64,000 bases of DNA from Miscanthus floridulus (GCF_019320115.1 NC_089598.1:29218248-29282247), one strand, 5' to 3'; numbered from the stretch's first letter, positions 1-11,493 are shown. Translations and numbers: made by a program. The notes: generated by a model from the letters alone, not told the origin.

Positions 1-1540
1 GTACAAAATGCTGGATGATTGTTGGCTCGAATGCAGCCCTGGCTGCGAGTGCCCTGATCATTGGGGTCTGCAGGCCTTTGTCTACACCACTCATTTGTTC
101 ATGCACATTGTTGATCTCGAAAGACCCTTCATATTGTATGATCTCCATGAACTCCTTATCTGAAGGCCCATATAGTGGTATGTAAAATGAATCTAACTTG
201 TCTCTACTGATCACACCCTGCTAAATCAGAAATGTGTGTGTTAGTTTTCTTGCGACAATACAATGTGTGTAATTGGACACGCAAAACCCTGGATATGTTT
301 TATGGATTCAAATGAAATTTAATGAGTTAGCCCAACCAAGAAACATAATCAAGTGGAAGAATTTTACCGTGCCCTTGATGCCATGTCATTTAAAGGCACA
401 AATAAAAAATCCCATGGTTGAACGGATTGGTAGGCAGTGTCACTGGAAGGTCTGCCTACCATGGAAAGCACCATTTGACAATTAGGGACTAATTCTTTAG
501 CCCGTGTGTTCAAGAAAATTGCGAAATCCTTTCTGAATTGTTGGCTAAAAGCCTGAACAACGAAGGGCCGCCTTGCTGCCTGAGACCCTCGTCTTTGTCA
601 TACACAGGGATCCTGCTTTTCTTTAGATCCTCAGGTACCTGTTATTTCATTATGCCTATGTAAATCTCCGAAGATTATTGCAAGTCAGGGACTATATAGA
701 TTACCTGAGCTAGCCAATTCAAGCTATGTGATGATAAAACTAGATTCACGGAATTACTGGTGAAGAGTTTCTTGTAGAATGATCCAGGTACAATAGCAGT
801 AACAGCTGGACCACAATCCTGTGTGCTTTGCTGGAATGCATACAACCTCTTTGCGACGTCGTTGAAGTCATTATCCGGGAGATCATTCAGCAGCACTGAT
901 ATCTCCGATACTATTTCCTTATGATCTGAGCAATGGTGAAATATTGCATCAACTGCAGTTTTAACAAGGGTCAGTGCATTCGGTCCAGCTGAGCATCCCA
1001 AATCAGCGATGACTATGTTTTTGTGGGTGTTTGTATTTTTCCACAAGTTTGTGATAGCCTCCTGTATCAAATGCTTCATCCTGTTTTGCCCTGCATTCTA
1101 TGAGGGAAGTGTAGATTTTGTTCAGATTTTTGAACAACCTAACTGTACGACTCTACTGCATAGAAACAGAAATTTAATCATACTCCTAAGTCCCCGTGGT
1201 GGCCTATTTAGAAAAGGGGGAGTATACTCTAGGTTACTAAATCCTGCAAAAAACCTCTTTCCAGTTAGGAGTTAGCACCTAAAGATACAAAGAATGAAAT
1301 TGTGAACCAAATCTGTGACCTTCACCACTTTCACAACAAGCCAAATTTGTGAAATGTCAAGAACGATACATAAAGAGCAGGTAGAAAGCATATTAATTCC
1401 ACATAAAAAGCAGGTAGAAAGCATGTTAATTCCAAACGGTTGAGGCATATAAGTTCGGAGGATACCTGAGTGGTAGAGTTCCGAGCATAGCTCGCTTCTC
1501 CCTCTCCCCTATTCATGTGCAGAGATTGCCCGGAGGACAT
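1..1540 (-). pseudogene. SABATH carboxyl methyltransferase copy 1 (truncated at window edge, frameshifted)
   Basis: SABATH enzymes move a methyl group from S-adenosylmethionine to a carboxyl group of small acids such as salicylate, benzoate, anthranilate or jasmonate. Exons read on the minus strand: exon 1 1466-1540 (25 codons, starts MSSGQSLHMNRGEGEASYA; the MNxGEGExSYA motif is typical), exon 2 705-1097 (SAM-binding ADLGCSAGPN and SSHSLNWL), exon 3 373-638 (starts [18 protein letters not shown]), exon 4 from 217 down past the edge (GVISRDKLDSFYIPLYGPSD, then AARAAFEPTI). Exon 3 has a one-base deletion near 578 compared with copy 2, which leads to an early stop. The exon 3 donor is GC instead of GT. 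The promoter side is intact-looking. Family assignment is firm; the exact substrate cannot be told. A sequencing error at 578 is the main alternative to a true pseudogene. Confidence 0.85.
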
Positions 1541-3743
1541 GGTACTATTGCAAATGTTGCGTTGACGCAGAGGCTACCACCAGAAGTTGCAGCTGCTAAA
1601 GATCAACAATACAAAGGCTACGATGTTATAGATGTATGGGATCGTTTGGGACTTCAGAAAGTTTTTTTTAACAGTTGGAAGCCATCCTTTAAAAAAATTA
1701 ATCTAATAGAACCAAATGAAAATTTATTTTAGTATCTAGCAAACCGCAAGTCAGCATGATTATTTGAGGTAGTTAGAAGACAAACGAAACAACTGATAAC
1801 ATTGTTTAAGTTAGCTAAATGCAAGCCAGATGATGATCCCAGTCAGCTTCACTATATAAACTAATTGTATTATCTTAACGCTGGGCTAGACAGAGATTAC
1901 AGTCATCTCTGTTCCTATTCTAGACTACATGAAAGAGTATTATCTATAGGAGTACAATACAAAATGATTCAAAGATCCGCGAACGTGAGCCCTCACCTAC
2001 AGATCTGCGAACTCTGGCAACGTTCCCTTCCGGGCTAAGTCGGTCTCCCTCCGTTTCCTCAAATGTTTCGGGAGATCCACGAGCTTGATCGCAGATTTTG
2101 GCAAGTCCCCATCTCATCGCTGATTTTGGCAAGTCCCCATCTGAATGTTTGGGTGCGATTGGGGCAAGTTGCTGGTCTTCGTGCAACTCGAGCGAAATCA
2201 GACAGAGGAGCAAGGGTGATTTGGTTTGACTTTGCTGATCCTCTCGCTGATCGGTTGAAGGGAGCAAGGGAAATTGGTAGGTGGATCTGATGCTGGCTGA
2301 TGCTGTTGTTGCCATGTGGGGCAAGTCCTTCACAAGGCACGGCAAACAGGCAGCGACCAAGGCAGTGGCTCATCAGTCCCAAACAGGCAAGTCTAGAACT
2401 TAGCTAAGAACCTTATCAATTTGAGAGATTTAAGGGATAAGATAGAGTGAATTTAGTGGAGTGTTTTAAAAGCTGGCCGTGGACCTACGTGTAAGCCATT
2501 CGGCATCGACAGATGAAGGCATAGCCTATTTTCTATTCCTCTCTAATCAAAATAGGAAGCTGAGGGGCAAAATCTTGCTCTCATGATCTCATCCTAACCG
2601 CGACTACGGTTTTCGTATTTGGAGCTCGTCACCTACTCTACCATTGTTGCCGCCATACCGGCGACACAACATCATGGTATGAGATTCTAGGCCCCCATCG
2701 CCCTCCCACGCTTCCCCGCGCTTTGCCCCACCTCTGCTCAACCGCGCTGCTCCTAAGCCATGTCACTCCTAATTACAGCATTAAGGTACCTACAGGACAT
2801 TGGCGGTCATGTCATCTCTTTGATGTCGGTAAAGTGAGTGAATAGCTGGAGCCGTCCAAGCTATGATGGCGACTTCCATGGGCAAATGCGACCGCCTATT
2901 ACTAGTTATAGTGTAATTTTTAGCGTAGATATAATCTGGTAAGATAGTCGTCAATCGTCAAGATTTGTAATATATATTTTGTTTGATTTTTGTAACCTCT
3001 TGTGAGATGTGGTCTTGATTTGGGGCAGCTATATCGGTATTAATGCGCAGCTAGATCCTGTGTCTTGATGTAGTGGAGATGTGGATGGCATCTCCCGAGG
3101 ATCGAGGTCAATTAATGCGGCGGATCCCTACAGTAATAACCAACCGCGTAATCACAACATTAAGGTAATTGACCTGCCATTAGAAGACCAGCACGTCGCA
3201 CGCCCACGCCCATCACCCTATCCCGGCAATCGAGCGAGCGCATGCTTCCTCCTTTTTCTCTACCCAACAACTTAACTATTTAAGTTGGCTTCACTCCTCC
3301 TAGAGTAGCAATGTGTGAATGGACCTTTGGGATTTATTAAAATTATTATTTGGACCAGCCTAAATCTTCAAATAATTTACTCATGTACTCTTTGTCATGC
3401 TATGACTCTACAATCGGAGCAGAGATGACTCAGTCATGTACTCTTGTACTCTCTGTCTAGCCCCAGCGTTAAGACAATACAATGAGTCTAAATAGTGATG
3501 CTGACTTGGATCATCCGGCTTGCATTTAGCTAACTAATCTGAATAATAATATTCACTTTTTGGATCATCTCGTTTGCCTTTAGCTAACACTTCACATAAT
3601 GACGCTGACATGCCAACTGTTATAGAACTTTCTGAAGTCCCAGACAACCACATAAATCTATGAGATCGTAGCCATTGTTGATCTTTAGGACCTGCAACTT
3701 CTGGTGGTAGCTTCTGCATCAACACAAGATTTACTATAGAACC
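1541..3743. repeat. Spacer between the divergent methyltransferases with inverted promoter duplicates
   Basis: About 1541-1925 and about 3390-3743 are inverted copies of the same promoter/5' leader (shared blocks include CTTCTGGTGGTAG and TCTAGCC-CAGCGTTAAG). The middle, about 1930-3390, has no gene that I can recognise. Short ORFs around 1944-2382 are not conserved-looking. A small direct duplication lies at about 2090-2147, built on GATTTTGGCAAGTCCCCATCT. Confidence 0.6.
1851..1860 (-). promoter_or_regulatory. TATA box of methyltransferase copy 1
   Basis: Reads TTTATATAGT on the minus strand, about 310 bp before the copy 1 start codon. The equivalent position upstream of copy 2 (3485-3496) reads TCTAAATAGTG, a weaker match, although the surrounding DNA is clearly homologous in inverted orientation. 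Confidence 0.5.
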
Positions 3744-4321
3744 ATGGCCTCTGAGCAATTTCTACATATGAATAGGGGAGAAGGAGAAGCGAGCTATGCT
3801 CGGAATTCTACCACTCAGGTATCCTCCCAACTCATATATGCCTCAACAGTCAGAAGCATTACTATGCTTTGTATCTGCTCTTTAAGTATTGTTCTTTACA
3901 TTAAGTGGTGAAGGTCACAAAGATTTGGTCCAGAATTTCATTTTTTTTGTACCATCTTTAGGTCCTAACTGGAAAGTTTTTTTTTGTGTGTGTCCAAATC
4001 ATAAGGATTTAGTAACCCTGAGCACTCCCCATTTCAAAATAGGCCACAAGGAAGTAGGCGTATGGATATGATTAAATGTTTGTTTCTATTAGCAGAGCTG
4101 AACAGTTAGGATGTTCAAAAATCTGAACAAAACCTACACTTCGCTCCTAGAATGCAGGGCAAACAGGATGAAGCCTTTGATACAGGAGGCTGTCGCAAGC
4201 TTGTGGAAACATACCAACACCCTGAGAAACGTAGTGATCACTGATTTGGGATGCTCAGCTGGCCCGAACGCACTGACCCTTGTTAAAACTGCAGTTGACG
4301 CGATTTTTCACCATTGCTCAG

Positions 4322-4861
4322 TGTTAGATTGATCTCCGATTCCAAACTGGGCCCAACGGCCCAGTTGAGCCTTTCATCCGCGCCCTGATCGGGGGTGCCC
4401 AACCCACTATGGTTGGAGGGCACCTGTCACACTGAGCAATAAATAGAGGTGAGGCCGGCGGCTCAAGTCACGAGGTTTGGCTGAGCCGAGCTCCCCACCG
4501 AAATCTAAACCCTAATCCGATCTAGAGGGGCGCAGCCAGCGGCGGGAAGCCACCAGCCGTGCCGCCCCGCTCTACCGACGTCGACAGCTTCATCGACCTC
4601 TTCCCTGAACGTCGCTGCCCGTGCGTGGACTTCACTGACGAACGAGATGGCCGACGCTTCTGGATCGACTCCCTCTGCAGTGTCAGGTTTGACACGTCCA
4701 TCTTCTACCCCTCTCTTTTTCTCTTGTTCTACCTACTGTTACTGCACTAGTAGATGTTCTAGGGTTCATGATTCTATTCAACAGCATAGGGTTCATGATT
4801 CTATTCAACGGCAAGTAGATATGCTAGTTCTATGCCTATAGATCCTATTCAAGGTTCAACA
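4322..4861. mobile_element. Solo LTR, 540 bp, in exon 2 of methyltransferase copy 2
   Basis: Begins TGTTAGATTG and ends GGTTCAACA (TG...CA ends). It is flanked by identical 5 bp duplications CTCAG at 4317-4321 and 4862-4866, and copy 1 has the uninterrupted site. It carries a TATA-like AATAAATAG near 4439 and an internal 27 bp tandem duplication at 4761-4814 (AGGGTTCATGATTC start). No internal retrotransposon genes remain, so it is a solo LTR or a very small LTR-like element. Confidence 0.85.
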
Positions 4862-5400
4862 CTCAGATCATAAGGAAATGGTACCGGCGATATCAGTGCT
4901 GCTGGATGATCTTCCTGATAATGACTTCAATAATGTTACAAAGAGGTTGTTTGCATTCCAGTAAAGCACACAGGATTTTGGTCCTGTTTTTACTGCTATT
5001 GTACCTGGATCGTTCTACCAAAGACTCTTCACCAGTAATTCCGTGAATCTAGTTTTGTCATCACATAGCTTGAATTGGCTATCTCAGGTAATCTATATAG
5101 GCCCAGACTTGCAATACCCAAGAAAATCTCTGGAGATTTACATAGGCACGATGAAATACACAGGTACCCGAGGATCTAAAGAAAAGCAGGATCCCTGTGT
5201 ATGACAGAGACGAGGGTCTCAGGCAAGCAAGGCGGCCCTTCGTTGTTCAGGCTTTTGGCCAACAGTTCAGGAAGGATTTCACAATTTTCTTGAACACACG
5301 GGCTCAAGAATTGGTCCCTAAGGGTCAAATGGTGCTTTCCATGCGCGGCCGACCTTCCAGTGACAGTGCATTTATTCCTTTAAATGAAATGGCATCAAGG

Positions 5401-7269
5401 GTATGGTAAATTCTTCAACTTGATTATGTTTCTTATCTATACCAACTAATAATTAGTTTTCTTATGAATGCATAGTGCACATCGAGGGTTTTACATGTCC
5501 AATTACACGCACTGTCCATTTCAATTGATAGAGAAGAAAGGTCTCCAGGGGTGAAGCAAAATCAAAAGCTAATTACAACAATGATAGCTGAAATATTAGC
5601 CATGGGAGGCAAGAATTCGCGGCCAGCTTCTTCGCCCCCCACTAGTACCTAAGTTCTAGCTCCGTCCTTCATTTTTTTCAAAGAGCCAATTGGTCGATGA
5701 CTCTGTTCTAAAAGAGTCTTTAATTCCTTTCTTTCGAGATCTGCCAACCCATCTTACTCTTACTAATTAAAGGTCCCAATGAAGCCTCCGCGGTAATTCT
5801 AACGAAACATGCTAGAAATTGGATGAATATTATCCACACAATAATTAGATACATCTGCTTGGCTTTAATCATTATGACCAAAAATCCTAGATATTCTAAC
5901 TAGAGTTACCAAAGGAGCCTCCATATTAATCCTCACGAAACACACGAAAAAATCCTACAAATTCTCACAAAAATTAAAATCATCTAACCATCAATTCAAC
6001 ATACTTTAATCACCATAGATAATAATAATCATTTGATCTATTCTATTTTCTAAAGATTTACCACTTCTTCGATTATGAAAAACAACATAGAATACCCATA
6101 AATTTGTATTTAAATTACCCACACCTACCATTATGATAGCTAATCTATTTAGCTTGTTAAATTTACATATAAATTATCACTTCTGTCATTATTAAAAAAC
6201 TAAAATAACCTCTCAAATCTACATATAAATTACCAACATATTATATTACGAAACTTATTCAAATAACCATAAACTACGCATATATATGTTTCTATATTAC
6301 CCACTTCTATTAATATATATACAATACTGACAAATATTTAAAAAATATATTTATAACCATGACATATAATTTATAGAGTTGATATTTTAGACAAATTTAT
6401 ACATTTAACTAAAGTGTTTGACACGATAGTATAATTGTAAAAACTTTATTTTTGTAATAGATAAATATTATTACACACATTATTCTTTGATAAGAAAATT
6501 CAAAAAGCTTGTGAAATTGAGGAGGTTAGCATAGACCAAAGGTGACCCATAACCATCTGTTTGAGATTTCATTCGTGTAAAGTGTGATTATAAGGCTTAA
6601 ATATTAATATCCTCTTGATATTCGCACCGCTACCCGTCTTATATCTTACTTCAACCTCTACCATCGATCTTAGTGACATGGGTGCAGCTTTAAATAATCG
6701 TGATGCCATTATACTACATATGACTAGTGCAGTTTACAACCTTAAATCTTTATTTTCAATAAAATATAAAAAAGGAGATTTTAATAAAAGATACAATAAG
6801 CAAGTCATAAGATCAAGATTTGAAAATCAAAATATAGATTCATAGTTTAAGCTAAGTTTTCAACTAAATGCATAGTTTTGTGTTGCAAAGGAAAAGAAAG
6901 TAATTATATGTATGAAAAAAACAAATAGATCATTAGTTGATAAGTTTATCGAACTAGTAGTGTTAGAAAATGAATAAAGAGAAAAAAAAAGTGCAAATTA
7001 ATATAAGTAATTTTACTAGTCATAGCCTCATATGTATTAAACAGTAAAATCTAATACTTTCGTCTCCTAAGATGTTAGCCCGCGTGCAGGAGCAGGCTTG
7101 ATGGACTTAGTTAGAATAACGAGTGTTCTCAAAACTTTTTTTTATGCATTATGTGTGAGTGTGTGCGAAATTAGTCCACCAAGCACTGCTAGCTGCGATG
7201 TGATTGAGTGAAGTACACACATTGTATTTTTGCAAGCAAAATAACACACATTGTATTTCTGATTAGCAG
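5401..7269 (+). other. Expanded intron 3 of copy 2 with AT-rich insertion
   Basis: Compared with the roughly 155 bp intron of copy 1, about 1.7 kb has been inserted, roughly 5520-7195. Sequence homologous to copy 1 resumes at CACACATTGTATTT. The insert is very AT-rich from about 5750 to 7060 with no coding potential. It was not assigned to a transposon class: no convincing terminal repeats or target duplication were found. Confidence 0.55.
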
Positions 7270-7590
7270 GGTGTGATCAGCAGAGAAATGTTAGATTCAT
7301 TTTACATACCACTATAGGGGCCTTCAGATAAGGAGCTAATAGAGATCATACAAGATGAAGGGTCCTTCGAGATCAACAACATTCAGGTGCACGAACTCAT
7401 GAGTGGTATAGACAAAAGCCTGCGGACCCCAAAGATCAGGGCACTCGCAGCCAGGGCTGCATTCGAGCCAACAATCATCCAGCATTTTGGAGGTTCGCAA
7501 GGAGTCATGGATGAGTTTGTGAGAACCATTGAGCGCCAACTCACCCTGACAAGCCCAGAAAGCTTGCTTTTGTTATGTGTGTTTCCCTAA

Positions 7591-7915
7591 CAAAAACGGG
7601 ATAGAACAATTTCTTTGTGCAATTATACTGGAAATAAAGTTGTTTTTACTCATAATTAAACAAGCAATAGTAAAGAGGTTAACTTCATGCATGGAAGCTA
7701 CCTTAAAACATGTAGCTCCATCCATGAGAGCTCCCCGCTACAATGCTTAAAAATTAGCTTATTAAGAATGTATACATACATCGAATTAAATTATCATCAT
7801 ATCATGTATATGGAATTTGTGCCGTTGATGAAGCAACCAGTTTTTGGTCACTTGATCGGCTATTTGTCAGTAACTGCTTGTCTGAATTGCTTCCGCTTCC
7901 CTGACGCCACTTGGA
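7591..7915. other. Intergenic, nothing recognised
   Basis: Short AT-rich stretch between methyltransferase copy 2 and the 3' end of the ERF copy. No gene or repeat was recognised. Confidence 0.5.
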
Positions 7916-8577
7916 TCAGCAGTCGAGAGTGGAGAAGCTCCAGAGCGCAATGCCGCCGTCGTCCTCCCAGCAGCCGTCGTCGTCGGTGGCCATCGGCGCC
8001 GGCGCAAAGAAGGCGCTGCAGGGGTCCATGAGGGCGTAGTCCATGCACTTGGGCGACTGGAAGAAGGCGTCGATGTCAGCGGGCGAGCTGTAGTCCACGT
8101 CGCCGGAGAGATCACTCTCGCTGCTGACGGTGGACTCCGGGGAGGAGACGTCGTCGCTGGCTGGCGAGCTGCTGCTCCACGCCGGGGTGGTGTCGCCGTC
8201 GCCGTCGGTACAGGCGCTGCAATTATTATTCTCCGCGCAGGGCGCGAAGGGCGTGGCGCTGGACGCCGCCGCCGCGGCGGCGGCGGCGACGCGCTGGATG
8301 GCCTTGGGCGACATGGCGCCGGCGGGGGGCAGGTCGAACGGGAGGCGGAGCGGGAAGTTGAGGTCGGCCGCGGTCGCCGAGCCCTTGAGGCAGAGCAGCG
8401 AGGCGTCGGCGGTGGAGTGGGATCCCAGCCATATCCGCGTATTCTGGCCCGGCGCCCGCAGCTCCGACACCCACAAGCCCCAGCTCCGCATCCGTACGTC
8501 ATCTTGGCGCCGTGCCTCGCCGCCGCCGCAGCCGCCGCGGCGTCATTGCTGCTCGCCACCACCGCCGTCTTCACCAT
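7916..8577 (-). pseudogene. AP2/ERF (DREB/ERF-type) transcription factor with damaged AP2 domain
   Basis: Plant-specific DNA-binding transcription factor of the AP2/ERF class. The start MVKTAVVASSNDAAAAAAAARHGAK is at 8577 in one frame. The AP2 core continues in another frame: MRSWGLWVSELRAPGQNTRI, then WLGSHSTADA, LLCLKGS and DLNFPLRLPFDLPPAGAMSP. Between them, at about 8488-8505, the expected YRGVR strand is missing and the frame is broken. A further short gap of about seven residues (helix part, normally like AARAYDA) falls after STADA. Downstream come a polyAla run, acidic Ser-rich blocks and a C-terminus ending WSFSTLDC, stop at 7916-7918. The open frame after the break (191 codons) could still be translated from an internal Met but would lack the first AP2 strand. 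An assembly error is possible. Subgroup is uncertain; it resembles short intronless DREB A-5/group II proteins. Confidence 0.75.
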
Positions 8578-8792
8578 GATGTCTGATAATAAGTAGCTCT
8601 CCGGCCGGCTTCGTTCTTCCCAGACGCCGCTTGGTTTCTTGGTTTCCTTGGACACGATCGACGGACGGCGATGGTTTGCAACGCAAGGTTCTTCGTGTAC
8701 TATGAATGTGTGTGGTACCAGCTGGATGAGTGAGTGATGTTGCTGCTGTGCTTGTCTGTCTGCCTGGGGAAACTTTGGCGATGTATGCCCAC

Positions 8793-8801
8793 GTTTTATA
8801 G
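8793..8801 (-). promoter_or_regulatory. TATA box of the ERF copy
   Basis: CTATAAAAC on the minus strand, about 220 bp before the ERF start, a sensible core promoter position. It suggests that the copy arose with its own promoter. Confidence 0.5.
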
Positions 8802-8937
8802 GATGGCATGCTCGCAACTGTGCTAATGTCAATGTGAGCGTCTTGCGCATTAGTTTTTGCATTTGTTTGGTGGTTGAACATTTGAATACCTTTCCTGTTC
8901 ATATCAGGACCGACACGGTGTGTGTGACGGGACACGT

Positions 8938-9060
8938 CTGTTCGTTTGGCTTGTATATGATCGTAAATTTTCAGTCGAAACAGTATTTTTCTCTCACATA
9001 AACTATTCAGCAGTACTTCTTTACGAACCAGCAATGATACGAACCAGCCAACCGAACAGG
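8938..9060. mobile_element. MITE, family M1, copy 1
   Basis: Terminal inverted repeats CTGTTCGTTTGGCT and AGCCAACCGAACAG. The interior has TTTTCAGTCGAAACAGTA and TTCTCTCACA, shared with the other M1 copies. No target duplication is clear. Non-coding. Confidence 0.7.
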
Positions 9061-9460
9061 CTGCACATAAGCTTAGGTCAGCCGTACAGCTGCCAGTGAT
9101 GCAGAGGGCCATTCGAACGAGGAAGCATCCTGCATTCCTTTCCTGCTGATGGAGTTTCCCGCCACGCCAGGTGGGTACTGTGCAGTGCGCAAGTCTGCAG
9201 TGGTATACGTATGAAGTAGTACGAGTACTAGTACTAGTAGTATAAACAAGCAAAGGCCGTGGATTTTGGTAAAGCGAGGATCTTGCGTGATGTTGTACGA
9301 CTTGCACAGCTGTCGTACGAATTGGCAGAACCCAACTCGAAGTGCGTCAACAGCGCCTACCTGTCGCTTGGAACTTACTCCGATCCTGACGGCTAAATGG
9401 CTACAATTCACAGCCGCGGACATGGTAAATGGCTTGAGATTCAAGCTTGGATTTCACTGG

Positions 9461-9700
9461 GGCCTGGTTTAGATCATAAATTTTTGCAATCTGGACACTG
9501 TAGCACGTTTCATTTGTATTTAATAAATTTTATTTGATCACGGACTAACTAGGCTCAAAAGATTTGTCTCGTGATTTACAACCAAACTGTGTAATTAGTT
9601 TTTTTTTACCTATATTTAATGCTCCATACATACGTTCAAAAATTAATGTGACGGAGAAAGAGTGAAAAAACTTGGAATTTGGAGGTGATCTAAACAAGCC
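9461..9700 (-). mobile_element. MITE, family M2, copy 1 (inverted relative to copy 2)
   Basis: Ends GGCCTGGTTTAGATC and GATCTAAACAAGCC. The interior matches the M2 copy at 11253-11493 in reverse: CTGTAGCAC, TTTGTCTCGTGA, GTGTAATTAGTTTT. This is a family abundant in sorghum-type genomes. Superfamily not assigned. Confidence 0.75.
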
Positions 9701-10744
9701 AGTCGACTTTTGAATTTCGAGAGCAAACTTGGGTCAGTGACTGGCACGTGACTTTTGAGTGACAGGTAAATCCAGCCAATAGCTTCGCGGACTTTGGGGG
9801 CCGCGGTGGGGACGCCGGCCGGACGTACGTAGGCGATGAGACGGCGACAGGAGATGGAGGAGATCAACAAGTGCCGAGCCCTATAGTCGTGCGGCGGCGT
9901 ACAGCGTCAGCACGGTAGCGACTGCCGTGTGCCTGCCGGGCGGTGTCTGCCGCGGGCAGAGGCAGCTGGAGCTTAGCTGCACGGGACTGCAACTTGCAGC
10001 GATCGGCTGCCTGCCAGTGCCAAGGAGGTGGTTGGGTTGGGTGGGCCGCCCCCGCCACAGACCGTTTCCGTTTGCTTGCGCCCGTTTCGTCAAAGAAAAA
10101 GGGAGCCGAGGAAATCGACAGCAGCGCAGCGCGAATAGCTGATCCATCTTGGCGTCAAGTATCTTTCGGCCCGTCGTCAGCGTGTGGGAGGAGAGCTGGA
10201 AGTGGAAGCCATCGGGCCGCGACAGGGGATGGGCACGAGCATGCCCGGAAGCTTCGTGCCACGAGCAGGGACACTGTTCGTTCTTCTTCAGGTTATCATC
10301 AAAAGGAGAATAAACGAAAAAAACAAACAAAAGGCTTGTTTTTTTTCATTCTTTCAGGATTTTCCTTTCGGGAAAAGTTTTTTCTAGTACATGTGCTAGG
10401 GTGCTGGTGTTGTTCGTCATGATCCCACTTTATCGGTTTGATTCTCCGTACAAAAGAGCTCTCGATTCGCCCCCAAAAATGCACGAGCCTTGTCTCACTT
10501 CGCGCCGGACTGTCACGCTGGTCTGACGCGCTCGTCAGCCAAGACAAGCTGGGGCTGTGTTGCGTGTGAACCTGGCGAAGGAACGATCTTGCTGTCCGCT
10601 TCAAACCGCGGTTCCAGTTACAACTCACGCCCACAAATCTGTGTGTTCAACTGTTCTGTCCATGATCGACGTTCAGTTTTCAGCGTGGCTTTGGACCTTT
10701 CCTGCACACCCTCTGTTTTCCTACTTCGCAACCGCATCATCACC
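9701..10744. other. Intergenic, no gene recognised
   Basis: GC-rich stretch with several overlapping open frames on both strands (for example 9881-10422). None shows a recognisable domain, and the frames overlap each other antisense, as expected for chance ORFs in GC-rich DNA. Confidence 0.5.
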
Positions 10745-10858
10745 CCGTTCGCTTCATCGTTTATGTGGCTTATAAGTCAGCTAATGCTTTTTTTTTTGTT
10801 GTGAAAGAAAAACACTTTATCATAGCTGATAAACATGGCTGATACGATCAAGCGAACA
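10745..10858. mobile_element. MITE, family M1, copy 2
   Basis: Starts CCGTTCGCTTCATCG and ends GATCAAGCGAACATG. The interior has GGCTTATAAGTCAGCT and GTGAAAGAAAAACACT, typical of the M1 family. Confidence 0.65.
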
Positions 10859-11252
10859 TGGTGCATGAATATGATGCAGTGGAACTCCATTCCACAATCT
10901 CCTCGTCGTCGCTTAAAAAAAAAGAGCATGTCCTCTAATAATTGCGGCTCAACTTAAAATTTGAATGTAAAGTTATTCATTCACTCTCTTTCATTATTTG
11001 CTTTTGCATGAGGGCAGTGCACATGGGGGGCAGAAGAAGGGTCGGCACAAAGCCACGGTACAACAGTTTTGGCCGTGCCTGTTACGCTTACGCATCATCA
11101 GCAATCAAGCCGCCGACATGGGTAGATCAATCACGCAGATGAACACAAGTCCTCCTGACACTAATGTCGTTTATTTACAAGGCATGGACGGCAGTACGAG
11201 AGATACGACTTGCATTGGGGCGACAGACCTCAACTCAACATGCCCGCTATTA

Positions 11253-11493
11253 GGTCCAGTTTAGATCAAAAAATTTTACAAAAATTTTCAAGATTTTTCG
11301 TCACATCAAATCTTTAGACGCATGTATGAAGTATTAAATATAAATAAAAAATAAAACTAATTATACAGTTTAGACGAAATTCACGAGACGAATCTTTTAA
11401 GCCTAATTAGACTATGATTGAACATTAATTGACAAATAACAACGAAAAGCGCTACAGTGTATTTTGTAAAAAATTTCGCCATCCAAACATGCC
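11253..11493 (+). mobile_element. MITE, family M2, copy 2
   Basis: Starts GGTCCAGTTTAGATC and ends CATCCAAACATGCC. The interior has CACATCAAATCTTTAGACGC, GAAGTATTAAATATA and GACGAATCTTTTAAGCC, a conserved core of this grass MITE family. Confidence 0.8.

Larger units (their letters stand above)
3744..7590 (+). pseudogene. SABATH carboxyl methyltransferase copy 2 (multiply disrupted)
   Basis: Inverted paralogue of copy 1. Exon 1 3744-3818 (MASEQFLHMNRGEGEASYA), exon 2 4151-5087, exon 3 5164-5400, exon 4 7270-7590. Lesions seen directly: a one-base deletion early in exon 2 (CAAACAGG where copy 1 has CAAAACAGG) giving an immediate stop; a 540 bp solo LTR inside exon 2; a TAA about 100 bp downstream of that insertion where copy 1 has a Gln codon; a roughly 27-base deletion in exon 3 at about 5367; and a TAG in exon 4 (CCACTATAG, copy 1 has CCACTATAT). 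Intron 3 is 1.87 kb, against about 155 bp in copy 1. The C-terminus runs on through GVMDEFVRTIERQ to a stop at 7588-7590. Surely non-functional as a full-length enzyme. Confidence 0.9.

Noticed and set aside
5752..7110. Helitron in the methyltransferase intron (TCTTACTCTTAC start, CTTAG end)
   Set aside because: The 3' end does not match CTRR and the hairpin is poor; too weak to call.
7867..8862. A 331-codon minus-strand frame covering the ERF region
   Set aside because: Only its MVKTAVV part is real; upstream it runs through the promoter and TATA box, and downstream it is the wrong frame of the AP2 gene, giving Pro/Arg/Ser-rich junk.
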